In this document: piece by piece, positions 18,001 to 27,013 of the stretch
Position numbering within the stretch: the first letter of the stretch is position 1
How the letters are laid out: every line of letters starts with the position of its first letter
Origin: JADKIH01 sp031427625
GTDB lineage: Bacteria > Bacteroidota > Bacteroidia > AKYH767-A > 2013-40CM-41-45
Reading direction: 5' to 3'
Assembly (NCBI GenBank): GCA_031427625.1
Contig: JANPNV010000095.1
Location: forward strand, 3,328 to 67,327
Length of the DNA: 64,000 nt
Translations under genes and position numbers: made by a program
Notes under the pieces: generated by a model
The model's input: the letters and a program-made list of their open reading frames with translations, nothing else
What the model was told of the DNA's origin: nothing
Databases searched by the model: none

Positions 18001-21000
18001 TTCTTCATTAACTTATACTGTTTCCTCACCAACTACATTCTCTGTTATTGTTACTAACTCATTTGGTTGCAGCAAACTTTCAAATGCAATTACTATTACT
18101 GATGGAATATGTGATTTGATTCCCGGACCATGTGTTGTAAATGATACTATCGATTTCACCAGTACACCACCAATATGCCTTTCTCAGACTTATACAAAAA
18201 TTGGAGGTGCTGCATTGGCCGGATGGTATTTCGGCGACGGAGGATCTGCTGGTCCAATCTCTCCGGTTACTCACACATTTCCATATCCCGGAGTTTTTCC
18301 GGTACAGGTATATGGTACTGCAACCGGGCTTGATGGAAATGGATTACCGTGTAGCAAAATCGTAGCGAAAACACATATGATGACCATTCCTTTTGATGCA
18401 TTCTTTGAATATTCATTTCAATGTAATGGCGCAAATCAAATGCAAACCATTTTTAATAATACGTCTCTTTACTTAGGGTCTGCTACAAGTTATAATTGGA
18501 CATGGTATGACGTATCAACGGCTTCAACAATTTCAACAGTTCCTTTCCCTTCTCCAATAAATCTTTCTGCAGGAGTCCATATTATCAACCTCTACATTTA
18601 TGATCCGATAACTATGGCTACATGTACAACGAGCCATACGATTACTGTTCCTGTACCTGTGGTTGCAAGCTTTACAGTTTCTTCTCCGGTTTGTAAGGGA
18701 ACCGCTGCAATATTTACGGATACATCTACACCTCTTGTCAACGTAGTATCACGATTGTTTGACAATGGCAACAGTGCCTTTTCATCCTTACCTGTATGCA
18801 GTCTGATTTATACTAGTTCCGGTTCCTTTATTGCAAAATTAAATGTCACAGATAAATATGGTTGCACAAGTTTGGCAACTAAACCAGTGAATGTAAATCC
18901 CGCAGGAACCGGTACTATAAGTATAGGAATAAACAATTGTGATTCCGTTCAGTTAACATCTTCAGGCCCCGGACCATTTACATGGAATGTTATTAATCCT
19001 CCTCCGTTTCCAACCAATCCTGTTTACGTAAAAACAAGTGGATACTATTCTGTTACTTCTTATGATGGTAATGGTTGTCCGTTTACTGTCGGACCGGTTC
19101 AGGTAACTGTGAAGCAATCTCCAAATGCGACAATAGTAGGGAAAGCACAATATTGCCAGGGAGAAAATCTAGATATTAAAACGCAGACAGCCGGTTCGTC
19201 ATTTGTCTGGCAACAGATAATACCATTTGCCGGTGTTGTTGGTGGAAACACTCCGAATCTGGCCATACCACTTCCGAGTGCAGGAACATTTACTTATCAG
19301 GTAACAGTAACAGGACTTAACGGTTGTGTTTCAACGGCAACCTATACTATTATTGTTGATGCCGTCCCTTTAACTGCGACAATCTTAGGCGGGCCATTAA
19401 CATTTTGTAATGGTGATTCAGTTGTACTTACTGTTTCCCCTCCGGGCGCGACGTACCTTTGGTCAAAATCACCAACACCAGCATTATCAGGACCTGCAAA
19501 TACATATAGTAGTTTAACTGTAAAAGTCAGCGGTACATATTCTGTCATAGTTCAAACTGCAAGTGGTTGCGCATACCCGGCGATAGCGACAAAAACAGTA
19601 ACTGTTAACCCAACACCTCCAGCAAATATTACCGGAGATACTGTTCTATGTGAAGGTGAAACGCTTGTTTTGGCCACCACAAATGTTGGCGGAGTTTCAT
19701 ATGCCTGGACAGGACCTGCTTCTACAGGAAATTCAAATCCATTCATATATCCGAATATACAATTAACTGATGCCGGAATTTATACGGTAGTTGTAACAGA
19801 TGTAAATACAGGTTGTTCAAATACGGATACAATTAATGTTATCGTTAATCCTGTTCCTGTAACGCCATTTATAATTTCAAATCCAGGAGGAGTTTTATGT
19901 GAGGGTCAGCTATTCAACCTAAGTGTTGTTGGTCCGTTGGGACCACCAATAGTTTATACATGGAATACTGGTCAGATAGCTAATAATATCAATGCCGTAC
20001 TCAAAGGAGATTACTATGTAACTGCAACGAATCAGTTTGGATGCAGTGCACAATCAAATATAATTACCATTCATCCTTTGCCTGATTTAAGTTGTGCGCC
20101 AATTGGTTGTTATGAATTTTGTAATGAATGTGATTCAGTAACGATACCCGGACCGGAAGGCATCGACACCTATAACTGGGAGATGCTTGTTGGTAACGTA
20201 TTTACATTTTACAGTTCAACGCAAAATATTACTGTCTATCCTCCGGGAGGAAAGTACAGGCTCATAGCATCCAATATTTGGGGATGTACTGATTCAACAG
20301 ATACATTAAAAATTAATTTCAAAGATTGTTGCCCTCCGCCTGATACTGTCAATTGTCTGAATGCCTGCAATGATTTTAATAATAATAACCTGAATGGATT
20401 TATTCCTGATCCACTCGAACCCAATGTTGGCACAAATGTTACTAATGTCAACTCACAAGGCGGTGTAACCGATTATTATATCACAGCAACTGATCTACCG
20501 GGACCATCTGCATTGCTAGCAAGTTCGCAGTTTTTGGGAAAATGGTGTTGCGGAACTTTTTGCTTCGACTATAAATTAATTGATGACAAAGGAACTGCCA
20601 GCAATGTCAATCCAAGTTTTGCAATTCATAATGGAATTCTTGGATTCAGATTTATTTCTTCTACGATAGCGAATGTCTCAAACGGATGGCATAGCATCTG
20701 TGCGCCTATATCAGATTGTAATCCGCCACCGGTTTCTAATTTGGGAATTTGGGTGCCGTTAGGAGGCACTGTTCTTTCTGACTGGACAACTGTTCTAAAT
20801 AATGTGACGGAAGTTGCATTCAGGGTCGACTATATTGCTTCCACAGATTTTGAAGTTTCAGGAATTGATAATGTATGCATCAATTCTAATGTTCCAAATA
20901 TTAATGCAGGTGCTGATACAACTATTTGTCAGGGCTCTGTCGTGACGCTTCATGTTGAAGGTTGTAATTCTACTCCTGAATGGTATGAAATAATTCCTAA

Positions 21001-24000
21001 TGGCATTAATTTCTTATATGCCGGTCCTGTAATAGACGTTAGTCCACAACAGACAACTTGTTATATGGTTATTTGTTGTAATGCCGGTGCTTGTTGTTGT
21101 GATACGGATACGATTTGTATCAACGTAATTCCGCATCCGATCATAACATGGTCAGCTCAATTCGGACCACTCTGTAACAACAGCGATTCGATCTTCCTTG
21201 ATCCAAATACTATTTTGGTAAACAACATACCACTTCCATTATCAGGAGGTACATGGGTATTCAGCGGACCGGGTGTAGTGGGAGGATATTTCTATCCTGG
21301 CGCACCAGGTACATATGTGATCACAGTTACGTATGTCGATCAATACGGGTGCACGGCTTCCACTTCGATTACAATCACTGTCATCTTCTGTTGTACCAAC
21401 TCCTGTAATGTAGATGCAGGCCCTGATCAGACAATCTGTGAAGGTCATGTTGCCATACTTACCGCTCAGGGATGTACAGGAACAATTACGTGGTATCAGT
21501 TAGGACCAGATGGGCCAAACTATTATGGTGGCGGACCAGTCATCGACGTCATGCCACAGCAAAGTACCTGCTACATGGTTATCTGTTGTTGCATCGATCC
21601 GATTTATCAGATTGCTTGCTGTGATACGGATACAGTTTGTATCAACGTACTTCCGCATCCGATCATAACATGGTCAGCTCATTTCGGACCACTCTGTAAC
21701 AACAGCGATTCGATCTTCCTGGATCCGTATACTATTTTAGTAAACAACATTCCTCTTCCATTATCAGGAGGTACATGGGTATTCAGTGGACCGGGTGTAG
21801 TGGGAGGATATTTCTATCCTGGCGCACCGGGTACATATGTGATCACAGTTACGTATGTCGATCAATATGGATGCACGGCTTCTACTTCAATTACAATCAC
21901 TGTCATCTTCTGTTGTAACAATTCCTGTCAGGTCGATGCAGGTCCTGATCAGACAATCTGTGCAGGTCATGTTGCCATACTTACGTCTCAGGGTTGCACG
22001 GGAACATCTACGTGGTATCAACTGGGTGCAGAAGGACCAGTCTTCGTTGGCAGCGGACCGACAATCGATGTGACACCACAGCAGAATGCCTGTTACATGG
22101 TTATCTGTTGTTGCATCGATCCGATTTATCAGATTGCTTGTTGTGATACGGATACAGTTTGTATCACTGTTCGTCCACCAATGCATTTGGAGTGGCCTGG
22201 ATTCTTTGACGACGTATGCTTAAATGGTGATTCTGTATTCTTAGATCCATACAATGTATTTGTGGATAGCAATCTCACGTTGTACATGATTCCGTTTACC
22301 GGTGGTACATGGTACTTCACAGGCGTAGGTGTTGTCGGAAATTATTTCCATCCGACAACATTAGGGCCTCATGTAATTACGGTTCATTATACCGATGCAT
22401 TCGGTTGTACGGGAACAGTCAGTAAAACGATTAACGTAATTAATTGTGGAGGATGTGATCCGCAAAGTTGCAATTGCAATTCAGTTCCGCCACCGCCTGG
22501 ACCGACAATTACGATAATTAGTATTACTCCGGACAATTGTAATAATAGCGGATGTATTCATGCATCGTTTACCGGTTGTTGTCTGTTGTTTAGTTATACA
22601 TATTACGATCCATGTAATCCGGCAATTTCTTATAGTGTAGCACAAACATCAGATTCTGGAATATTCTGTAACCTGCGAGCGGGGACTTATACGCTTTACG
22701 TTATGGATGCATGTGGAAACCTGGTCCAACAGAATGTAATTGTTCCATCAGTTGCTGGTCCATTAACTGCTATTCTTCACTATTCGAATTGTGGTGATTC
22801 TGTTTGTGTGATTGTTGAAGGTGGATGTGCACCATATTCATATAACTGGAGTAATGGAAGTACAAGTTCATGCGTAAGCGGATTCCAGCCATGTACGAAT
22901 ATGTTGGTTACAATTACTGACAGTAAGGGCTGTTCGGTTACAAAAGTTGTTTCGACACCTCATGTAAATTTCTTCGGAATAATTAATCCGACTTGTTGTC
23001 AAGCAAATGGCAGAATCTGTGCAAATGTTTGTGGCGGAGTAACGGGCTATACATATTTGTGGAGCAACGGAGCAACAACTCCATGCATTTCGGGATTAGC
23101 AGCAGGTCAGTATTGCCTATATGTTTATACTCCAGATGGAGATGTAATAACCTGTTGTTATAATTTGACCGCCGGTGTAAATACTGGGCCTTCTGTTCAT
23201 TTTGTATTCAATAATTGCGGACAGAGTGTAACCGCTGTTATTGAACAAACAAATTGTCAGGGATACAGTTATCATTGGGAGAATAACAGCGTTGATTTAA
23301 CCCGCGGAAATATTCAGGGATGTGATTCTGTAACATTTACTGTTGTTGGATGCGATGGTAGTGTATATAATCATGGCTTCCGTATTCCTCATGTTTATCC
23401 GACTATCTCCCCGGTGAATTGCAATACTGGTAAAGGTGTCATCTGTGTTCCGGTAGAATGTTTCCGTTGTGCACCTTATACATATGTCTGGTCACCGGCC
23501 TTACCTGGACAAAACAATACGTCTTCTTGTTTTGTAACTACTCCGGGAACATATTCTGTTTGCATTACAAATGCTTGTGGTGATGTAATATGTTGTACCG
23601 TTTATTTACCGGTGCCGTTGCCTACTACTATATCATTTGTAACAGGTAATGCACCATGTTATTACAATAACACTGGATTTGTTCATCCGACAGTTAATGG
23701 TGGCACACCGGGTTATACATATAGCTGGAGTAATGGAGCCACAACTGCAAACATCGATAACCTTTATCCGGGTATATATACGTTAACTATAACAGATGCA
23801 TTGGGATGTACAACGACTGCAAGTGCAACTGTAATTGGAGGAACACGATGCATCATACACATTAATGTAGATATATTCCTCGAAGGTTATTATCTGGGTG
23901 CCGGACATATGGCTCCGGTATTATTAAACCAGGGAGTGGCCGGTGTATCGGGTGTAGAAACTGACACTATTCATATAGAGTTGAGAGATTCACTCGATCC

Positions 24001-24433
24001 GACAATAGTTGTTGAAGCAGCCGATGGAATATTGCTTACGAATGGAACATCTGATCTTACATTCAATAATGCAGACATAGGAAGTAGCTATTGGATTGTT
24101 GTAAAGCACAGGAATAGTATACAGACATGGAGTTCCTCTCCTGTGTTGATTCAACCATTAACTGATTATAATTTTTCATTATCCTCTTCACAGGCATTTG
24201 GAGACAATATGAAGCTGGTGGATAATGGAATCTGGGCTGCCTATACCGGTGATGTAAATCAGGATGAGTTCATCGATATTTTTGATTTTCCGGAATTTGA
24301 CCTAGACAATCAGAATTTCGTATCGTTCCTCTATGTAAGCACAGACTTTAACGGCGATGGCTTTGTAGATATATTCGATTTTCCTGTTTATGACAGTAAT
24401 AATCAGAATTTCATATTCTCGATTCATCCATAA
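15077..24433 (+). CDS. Giant (3118 aa) cysteine-rich surface protein with PKD-type repeats and dockerin-like C-terminus
   Basis: About 45 polar residues precede the export signal core (46-62, ending KVSAQ), so the signal is of the extended kind. Met46 (15212) is an alternative start. Residues 65-1800 are PKD/Ig-like modules with recurring TYTWSV, GTYPVTL and NANGCTATTTT motifs. Three cysteine-rich modules of about 174 residues lie at 1943-2457, each with DxTIC, CYMVICC and WVFSGPGVVG-type motifs. SprB-like repeats (YSWSNGATTANIDNLYPGIYTLTITDALGC) lie at about 2500-2920. The end holds two EF-hand/dockerin-like loops (DVNQDEFIDIFDF and DFNGDGFVDIFDF) and no classic T9SS sorting domain. It is probably exported and displayed as an adhesin or matrix protein. 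A long hairpin terminator follows. Confidence 0.85.
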   Translation: MNTLYDSEKTKYGNILIGNTKNIAEFSKSYGFHFNHTAKNIFKLSMIFFAFLFLNGFKVSAQTAGNHCKLNCRDTIVCFSLPDSLVKLPKPTYTSDGLQGGSSPCLYDSIWNTSPGVFPVGTTVVTWYVRSIFGFIDSCTQNIIRKAPSNYNIIFSTFPPIIGGVINICNGQSILFTDNSTGTTGRLWNFGNGFYSSNAIHTEPGWHYPPGTYYDTLTVFDDCGNPHDTAWQVVVDSASGPDIFCISVVCPGDTVTYHTNAVCTSYTWSVAGGTFLTIPLSTSDSATVVWGTGSQGTISLIVSGCTPPLTCPFGTTKIIHIVPAALPIAGDTVTCAESETCYHIECIPGNTHTWTLTPAFAGTITGQGTSDICIKWASGFFGTVNLQVNYQNVLTGSGCSLPYGCTHDEGCGGSGHLTIHIKPIFGITGPQRVCPNVTSLPFNGVNLTNNTIEPLTQWKLVTPIPTTIYFSSTSQLNSYTWFNGPGKYQLTAYAPPGVYCNDSATVSVEVIAMLTPNNITGLDTVCKNTPSFYTVAPNMNGVTYNWNVSGGTIIGPNNGSSVSISWSSGGGTVSVTQTLTAPPGCTSLSSAVFVVKTWPNFPLPVITPSSSIVCLKSNVTYTIPPALISNGTYTWSVVPATAGNIITANGTNTITINWVNAAITPIWVKLKITRCYSDSVMFPINLLALPPVPNINYTPPFPCVNDLVSFTTTSTGPGWIWNWSFGDLGVSNSQNPFHAYATGGTFPVQLYVTNANGCSDTAKTTIKVNSIPLVPIITGPSSVCINSNASYTFSQPLFMGASYTWSLSAPALGSILTFSNNSVNVQWTSAGIDTVKLHLQSTCLDTTLKFVVTINPLPTPSISVPSPSCQGSPLTFTGAGGTSYSWSFTGGSANSTTIQSPVVTYSLPGTYPVTLSVVNANGCTATTTTSITINPLPLALISGPGGVCTYPTTVTLNAVVAAGYTYLWSPTSGTNSSLTYTVSSPTTFSVIVTNSFGCSKLSNAITITDGICDLIPGPCVVNDTIDFTSTPPICLSQTYTKIGGAALAGWYFGDGGSAGPISPVTHTFPYPGVFPVQVYGTATGLDGNGLPCSKIVAKTHMMTIPFDAFFEYSFQCNGANQMQTIFNNTSLYLGSATSYNWTWYDVSTASTISTVPFPSPINLSAGVHIINLYIYDPITMATCTTSHTITVPVPVVASFTVSSPVCKGTAAIFTDTSTPLVNVVSRLFDNGNSAFSSLPVCSLIYTSSGSFIAKLNVTDKYGCTSLATKPVNVNPAGTGTISIGINNCDSVQLTSSGPGPFTWNVINPPPFPTNPVYVKTSGYYSVTSYDGNGCPFTVGPVQVTVKQSPNATIVGKAQYCQGENLDIKTQTAGSSFVWQQIIPFAGVVGGNTPNLAIPLPSAGTFTYQVTVTGLNGCVSTATYTIIVDAVPLTATILGGPLTFCNGDSVVLTVSPPGATYLWSKSPTPALSGPANTYSSLTVKVSGTYSVIVQTASGCAYPAIATKTVTVNPTPPANITGDTVLCEGETLVLATTNVGGVSYAWTGPASTGNSNPFIYPNIQLTDAGIYTVVVTDVNTGCSNTDTINVIVNPVPVTPFIISNPGGVLCEGQLFNLSVVGPLGPPIVYTWNTGQIANNINAVLKGDYYVTATNQFGCSAQSNIITIHPLPDLSCAPIGCYEFCNECDSVTIPGPEGIDTYNWEMLVGNVFTFYSSTQNITVYPPGGKYRLIASNIWGCTDSTDTLKINFKDCCPPPDTVNCLNACNDFNNNNLNGFIPDPLEPNVGTNVTNVNSQGGVTDYYITATDLPGPSALLASSQFLGKWCCGTFCFDYKLIDDKGTASNVNPSFAIHNGILGFRFISSTIANVSNGWHSICAPISDCNPPPVSNLGIWVPLGGTVLSDWTTVLNNVTEVAFRVDYIASTDFEVSGIDNVCINSNVPNINAGADTTICQGSVVTLHVEGCNSTPEWYEIIPNGINFLYAGPVIDVSPQQTTCYMVICCNAGACCCDTDTICINVIPHPIITWSAQFGPLCNNSDSIFLDPNTILVNNIPLPLSGGTWVFSGPGVVGGYFYPGAPGTYVITVTYVDQYGCTASTSITITVIFCCTNSCNVDAGPDQTICEGHVAILTAQGCTGTITWYQLGPDGPNYYGGGPVIDVMPQQSTCYMVICCCIDPIYQIACCDTDTVCINVLPHPIITWSAHFGPLCNNSDSIFLDPYTILVNNIPLPLSGGTWVFSGPGVVGGYFYPGAPGTYVITVTYVDQYGCTASTSITITVIFCCNNSCQVDAGPDQTICAGHVAILTSQGCTGTSTWYQLGAEGPVFVGSGPTIDVTPQQNACYMVICCCIDPIYQIACCDTDTVCITVRPPMHLEWPGFFDDVCLNGDSVFLDPYNVFVDSNLTLYMIPFTGGTWYFTGVGVVGNYFHPTTLGPHVITVHYTDAFGCTGTVSKTINVINCGGCDPQSCNCNSVPPPPGPTITIISITPDNCNNSGCIHASFTGCCLLFSYTYYDPCNPAISYSVAQTSDSGIFCNLRAGTYTLYVMDACGNLVQQNVIVPSVAGPLTAILHYSNCGDSVCVIVEGGCAPYSYNWSNGSTSSCVSGFQPCTNMLVTITDSKGCSVTKVVSTPHVNFFGIINPTCCQANGRICANVCGGVTGYTYLWSNGATTPCISGLAAGQYCLYVYTPDGDVITCCYNLTAGVNTGPSVHFVFNNCGQSVTAVIEQTNCQGYSYHWENNSVDLTRGNIQGCDSVTFTVVGCDGSVYNHGFRIPHVYPTISPVNCNTGKGVICVPVECFRCAPYTYVWSPALPGQNNTSSCFVTTPGTYSVCITNACGDVICCTVYLPVPLPTTISFVTGNAPCYYNNTGFVHPTVNGGTPGYTYSWSNGATTANIDNLYPGIYTLTITDALGCTTTASATVIGGTRCIIHINVDIFLEGYYLGAGHMAPVLLNQGVAGVSGVETDTIHIELRDSLDPTIVVEAADGILLTNGTSDLTFNNADIGSSYWIVVKHRNSIQTWSSSPVLIQPLTDYNFSLSSSQAFGDNMKLVDNGIWAAYTGDVNQDEFIDIFDFPEFDLDNQNFVSFLYVSTDFNGDGFVDIFDFPVYDSNNQNFIFSIHP
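20903..22449 (+). repeat. Three tandem cysteine-rich modules with a 522-bp period
   Basis: Module starts are near 20903, 21410 and 21932. Copies 2 and 3 are exactly 522 bp (174 codons) apart at their starts. The DNA from 21131 recurs at 21653 with only scattered differences. Modules 1 and 2 share near-identical 3' halves and modules 2 and 3 near-identical 5' halves, which is the pattern left by an out-of-register tandem duplication. Confidence 0.85.
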
Positions 24434-24447
24434 ACTAATAAGACAAG

Positions 24448-24484
24448 CAAGCCGGCATGAGGAACAGTTCCTTATGCCGGCTTG
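24448..24484 (+). terminator. Long hairpin (18-bp stem) downstream of the giant gene
   Basis: Arms 24448-24465 and 24467-24484 pair over 18 positions with one G-U pair, around a single central base, so the real loop will be a few bases larger. The GC-rich outer part (CAAGCCGGCAT) is followed 12 bases later by a T6 run. It starts 15 bp after the giant gene's stop, as expected for an intrinsic terminator. Confidence 0.75.
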
Positions 24485-24567
24485 ACTGTTTGTGCATTTT
24501 TTGTATATTTAGCACGCGGAGTGAAATCATTTCCTCACATTGTTCACACACTTTATATTCAGCTATA

Positions 24568-25662
24568 ATGAAAAAAATTACGGTTGTGCTATTGCTTCTA
24601 ATTACATTCTACGGAGCAAAGTCACAGGATACACTTCATTCGAATGATTTTACAGCAGCGGGAGATACATTTGTTCTCAGTATTGGGACATCGTTTTCAG
24701 GAATAAATCCTGCGGCTACCGGAGCAAATTTTATCTGGGATTATGCTGCTCTTGGGCGAAGCAGTCAGCGTGTAGATACAGTTTTTAATCCGTCAAGCAC
24801 AAATGCATTACTCGGATTCTTTTTTATTAATTCCCAATTCAATTCTAACAGATCGAATCAAGCAATGCGTGGCCAGAATTTTAATCTTGGATTTGTCGGC
24901 CTATCTGATGTATTTAATTATTATTATAATTCTACAACAGATTTTTCACAGCCTGGTTTCGGAGCAGTTGTAAATGGAATTCCAATTCCTGTAGCCTACA
25001 CTCCGCATGATATCATTTACCGTTTTCCTCTGAAGTATGCTGATGAAGATTCAGTGGCATACAATTATCAGCTTGATCTTACTTCAACACTTGGTCTCTT
25101 TTATTCTGTTGCAAGGAAGAGACATAATCTGGTTGATGGGTGGGGATCAGTAACTACACCTTATGGCACTTATAATGTACTCCGGGTAAAATCTACCATT
25201 GTCGAACAAGACAGCGTTTATATCGATTCATTAGGTTTCGGAATAAAAACTCCGCCAATAACAACCTTTGAATATAAATGGCTGGGTGCAGGCTATGGCT
25301 TACCACTTTTACAGATAAACACAACCTCAGGAAATATTATTACACAAATTCTATATCAGGATTCGATTCATACTACAGGAATTGAAAATGTTCAGTCGAT
25401 AATTTCCGAGCCTGTTGTTTTCCCAAATCCATCATCAGAATTTATTCTTATCCGTTATTCACTTTTGCAAAAATCTAATGTTGTCATCAGCTTATATTCA
25501 GTTGATGGCAAAGAAATCATTAGAGAGGTAGATAATAATCAGCAAGCAGGAGAAGCTATCAGGAAAATTAATTTTACCGGACGTACAATTTCCCGCGGAA
25601 TATATCTGCTGACAATAGAGGCAGGTCACTCCAAATTCACTAAGCAGATAGAAATTCAGTAA
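24568..25662 (+). CDS. Secreted protein with T9SS type A sorting domain
   Basis: I place the start at ATG 24568, which opens a normal signal peptide (MKKITVVLLLLITFYGAKSQ). An upstream in-frame ATG at 24457 lies inside the terminator hairpin and encodes no export signal, so it is rejected. The 364-residue product has a beta-rich body containing FIWDYAALG and VTTPYGTYNVLRVKS motifs, common in unnamed Bacteroidota secreted proteins. It ends in a type A sorting domain (about 285-364) with VVFPNPSSEFILI and GIYLLTIEAGHSKFTKQIEI. It should cross the outer membrane by the T9SS. The function of the body is unknown. Confidence 0.88.
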   Translation: MKKITVVLLLLITFYGAKSQDTLHSNDFTAAGDTFVLSIGTSFSGINPAATGANFIWDYAALGRSSQRVDTVFNPSSTNALLGFFFINSQFNSNRSNQAMRGQNFNLGFVGLSDVFNYYYNSTTDFSQPGFGAVVNGIPIPVAYTPHDIIYRFPLKYADEDSVAYNYQLDLTSTLGLFYSVARKRHNLVDGWGSVTTPYGTYNVLRVKSTIVEQDSVYIDSLGFGIKTPPITTFEYKWLGAGYGLPLLQINTTSGNIITQILYQDSIHTTGIENVQSIISEPVVFPNPSSEFILIRYSLLQKSNVVISLYSVDGKEIIREVDNNQQAGEAIRKINFTGRTISRGIYLLTIEAGHSKFTKQIEIQ

Positions 25663-25679
25663 AATAAAATTATTTTATG

Positions 25680-26174
25680 TCAGAGACTTCGTTTCGAAGC
25701 CACCATGCGGATCGCAGTTACTGCAGCCTCCACACCTTTGTTTCCATCTTTACCACCTGAGCGGTCATATGCCTGCTGAAGATTATTCGTTGTAAGTACT
25801 CCGAAAACTACAGGAATGGAATAATCCAATTGAAGGTTCATGATGCCTGTGGCTACAGCTCCACAAATAAAATCGAAGTGAGGTGTTTCGCCTTTAATCA
25901 CACAGCCAATACAAATTACAGCATCAGGTGCTACACTGTCTAACAGCCATTGGGCACCGAGCGGCAATTCAAAACTCCCGGGAACATTATGTCTTTTTAT
26001 GTCTTCTTCATTACAACCTGCATCAATTAATGTGGAATACACGCCATCGAAAAGGGATTGAGTGATTTCAGAATTCCATTCTGAAACGACTATTCCAAAA
26101 CGCATATCAGTCGCTGGGGGAAGAGAAGCGGGGTCAAAGTCAGAAAGATTGGATGATACCATTTGTTTATTCAA
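25680..26174 (-). CDS. ribH: 6,7-dimethyl-8-ribityllumazine synthase
   Basis: RibH joins 5-amino-6-ribitylaminouracil to dihydroxybutanone phosphate, the penultimate step of riboflavin synthesis. The 164-residue length is usual. Recognisable motifs are FGIVVSEWN near the N-terminus, VPGSFELPLGAQ (64-75), the catalytic His99 in CVIKGETPHFDFI, and GVLTTNNLQQAYDRSGGKDGNKG near the end. It follows the TPR membrane protein by 24 bp on the same strand, so the two form an operon. Confidence 0.96.
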   Translation of the reverse strand: MNKQMVSSNLSDFDPASLPPATDMRFGIVVSEWNSEITQSLFDGVYSTLIDAGCNEEDIKRHNVPGSFELPLGAQWLLDSVAPDAVICIGCVIKGETPHFDFICGAVATGIMNLQLDYSIPVVFGVLTTNNLQQAYDRSGGKDGNKGVEAAVTAIRMVASKRSL

Positions 26175-26198
26175 CCGGATATTAGACCGGTGAATTAA

Positions 26199-26879
26199 TT
26201 ATTTTTTTATCATCGATTCAGCGCGGGCAATGTATTTGTCTACCTGTGTAGCTTCATTTGATGTAGGATAATCTTTCTTAATCTTTTTATAAGTATCAAT
26301 AGCATTGCTGAAATTGCCTTTTACTTCATAGGCAATTGCAAGTTTAAAAAGCATGATTGGAGTTGTAAAATTATTTGGTTTTTCATCAGTTGCTTTTTCG
26401 TAAAATGAAATTGCATCATCAGTACTGTTTTTTTCCATATAAGCATCACCGATAGCACCGTAAACTACTGATCCAGTAACTTTATCTTTCGCATCATAAC
26501 TTCTTAAAGTCTCAATAGCGCGATCGTAATCTTTAAGTTTCATATAGGCCATTCCGAGATAATACTTTGCCAGATTTCCCGATGGACTCATTCCATACTG
26601 ATCAGCAATTTCTTCAAGGCCGGGATTATTTCCGTCACCATTAATGGCAAGTTTCAAAGAGTCAGACTTAAGGTATTGCTCCGAATGAAACAAAAGTGTC
26701 TGAGCTTCTTTTTCTTTATTGGCAACATATACTTTTTGATAGATCAGATATCCACCCACAGCAAGAACTAAAGCTCCGAATATGATGCTTAAGCTTTTTC
26801 TGTTTTGACTGATAAAAGATTCTGTTTTACCTATTGCTTCAGTAACTATAAATTCCTGATCCTGTGTTGTTTCAGCCAT
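26199..26879 (-). CDS. Membrane-anchored tetratricopeptide-repeat protein (YfgM-like layout)
   Basis: This 226-residue protein has a cytoplasmic N-terminus, one membrane segment (about 34-57, LSIIFGALVLAVGGYLIYQ), then TPR-type helical repeats with KYYLGMAYMKLKDYDRAIETL, YGAIGDAYMEKNSTDDAISFYEKATD and LAIAYEVKGNFSNAIDTYKKI. The layout matches YfgM-like envelope proteins that scaffold chaperones or the cell-envelope machinery. The partner is unknown. It is the first gene of the operon with ribH and has its own promoter, divergent from the DUF4920 gene. Confidence 0.85.
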   Translation of the reverse strand: MAETTQDQEFIVTEAIGKTESFISQNRKSLSIIFGALVLAVGGYLIYQKVYVANKEKEAQTLLFHSEQYLKSDSLKLAINGDGNNPGLEEIADQYGMSPSGNLAKYYLGMAYMKLKDYDRAIETLRSYDAKDKVTGSVVYGAIGDAYMEKNSTDDAISFYEKATDEKPNNFTTPIMLFKLAIAYEVKGNFSNAIDTYKKIKKDYPTSNEATQVDKYIARAESMIKK

Positions 26880-26910
26880 GTCTTGGACGTGTAAATTTAA
26901 TTTGAGGATG

Positions 26911-26940
26911 CAAAATTAACTTTTTCTGTCAAATAGCCAA
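26911..26940 (-). promoter_or_regulatory. Bacteroidota-type promoter for the TPR-ribH operon
   Basis: On the minus strand a TTG (-33 element, 26938-26940) and TAATTTTG (-7 element, 26911-26918) are separated by 19 bases, the usual spacing. Transcription would start about 20-30 bases before ATG 26879. Confidence 0.6.
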
Positions 26941-26969
26941 TTTTTTAGTTTCTTCGGTGCATTATTTCC

Positions 26970-26997
26970 TTGTTAATCAGGAAAGATGCTAATTTTG
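26970..26997 (+). promoter_or_regulatory. Bacteroidota-type promoter for the DUF4920-HMG-CoA lyase operon
   Basis: TTG at 26970-26972 and TAATTTTG at 26990-26997 are separated by 17 bases, upstream of ATG 27014. It is back to back with the promoter of the TPR gene, and the two share only about 30 bp. Confidence 0.6.
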
Positions 26998-27013
26998 CAG
27001 CCGAATACAAAAA

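Noticed and set aside
24457..24567. Upstream start for the T9SS cargo gene
   Set aside because: The ATG at 24457 lies inside the terminator hairpin and gives an N-terminus with no export signal. ATG 24568 gives a clean one.
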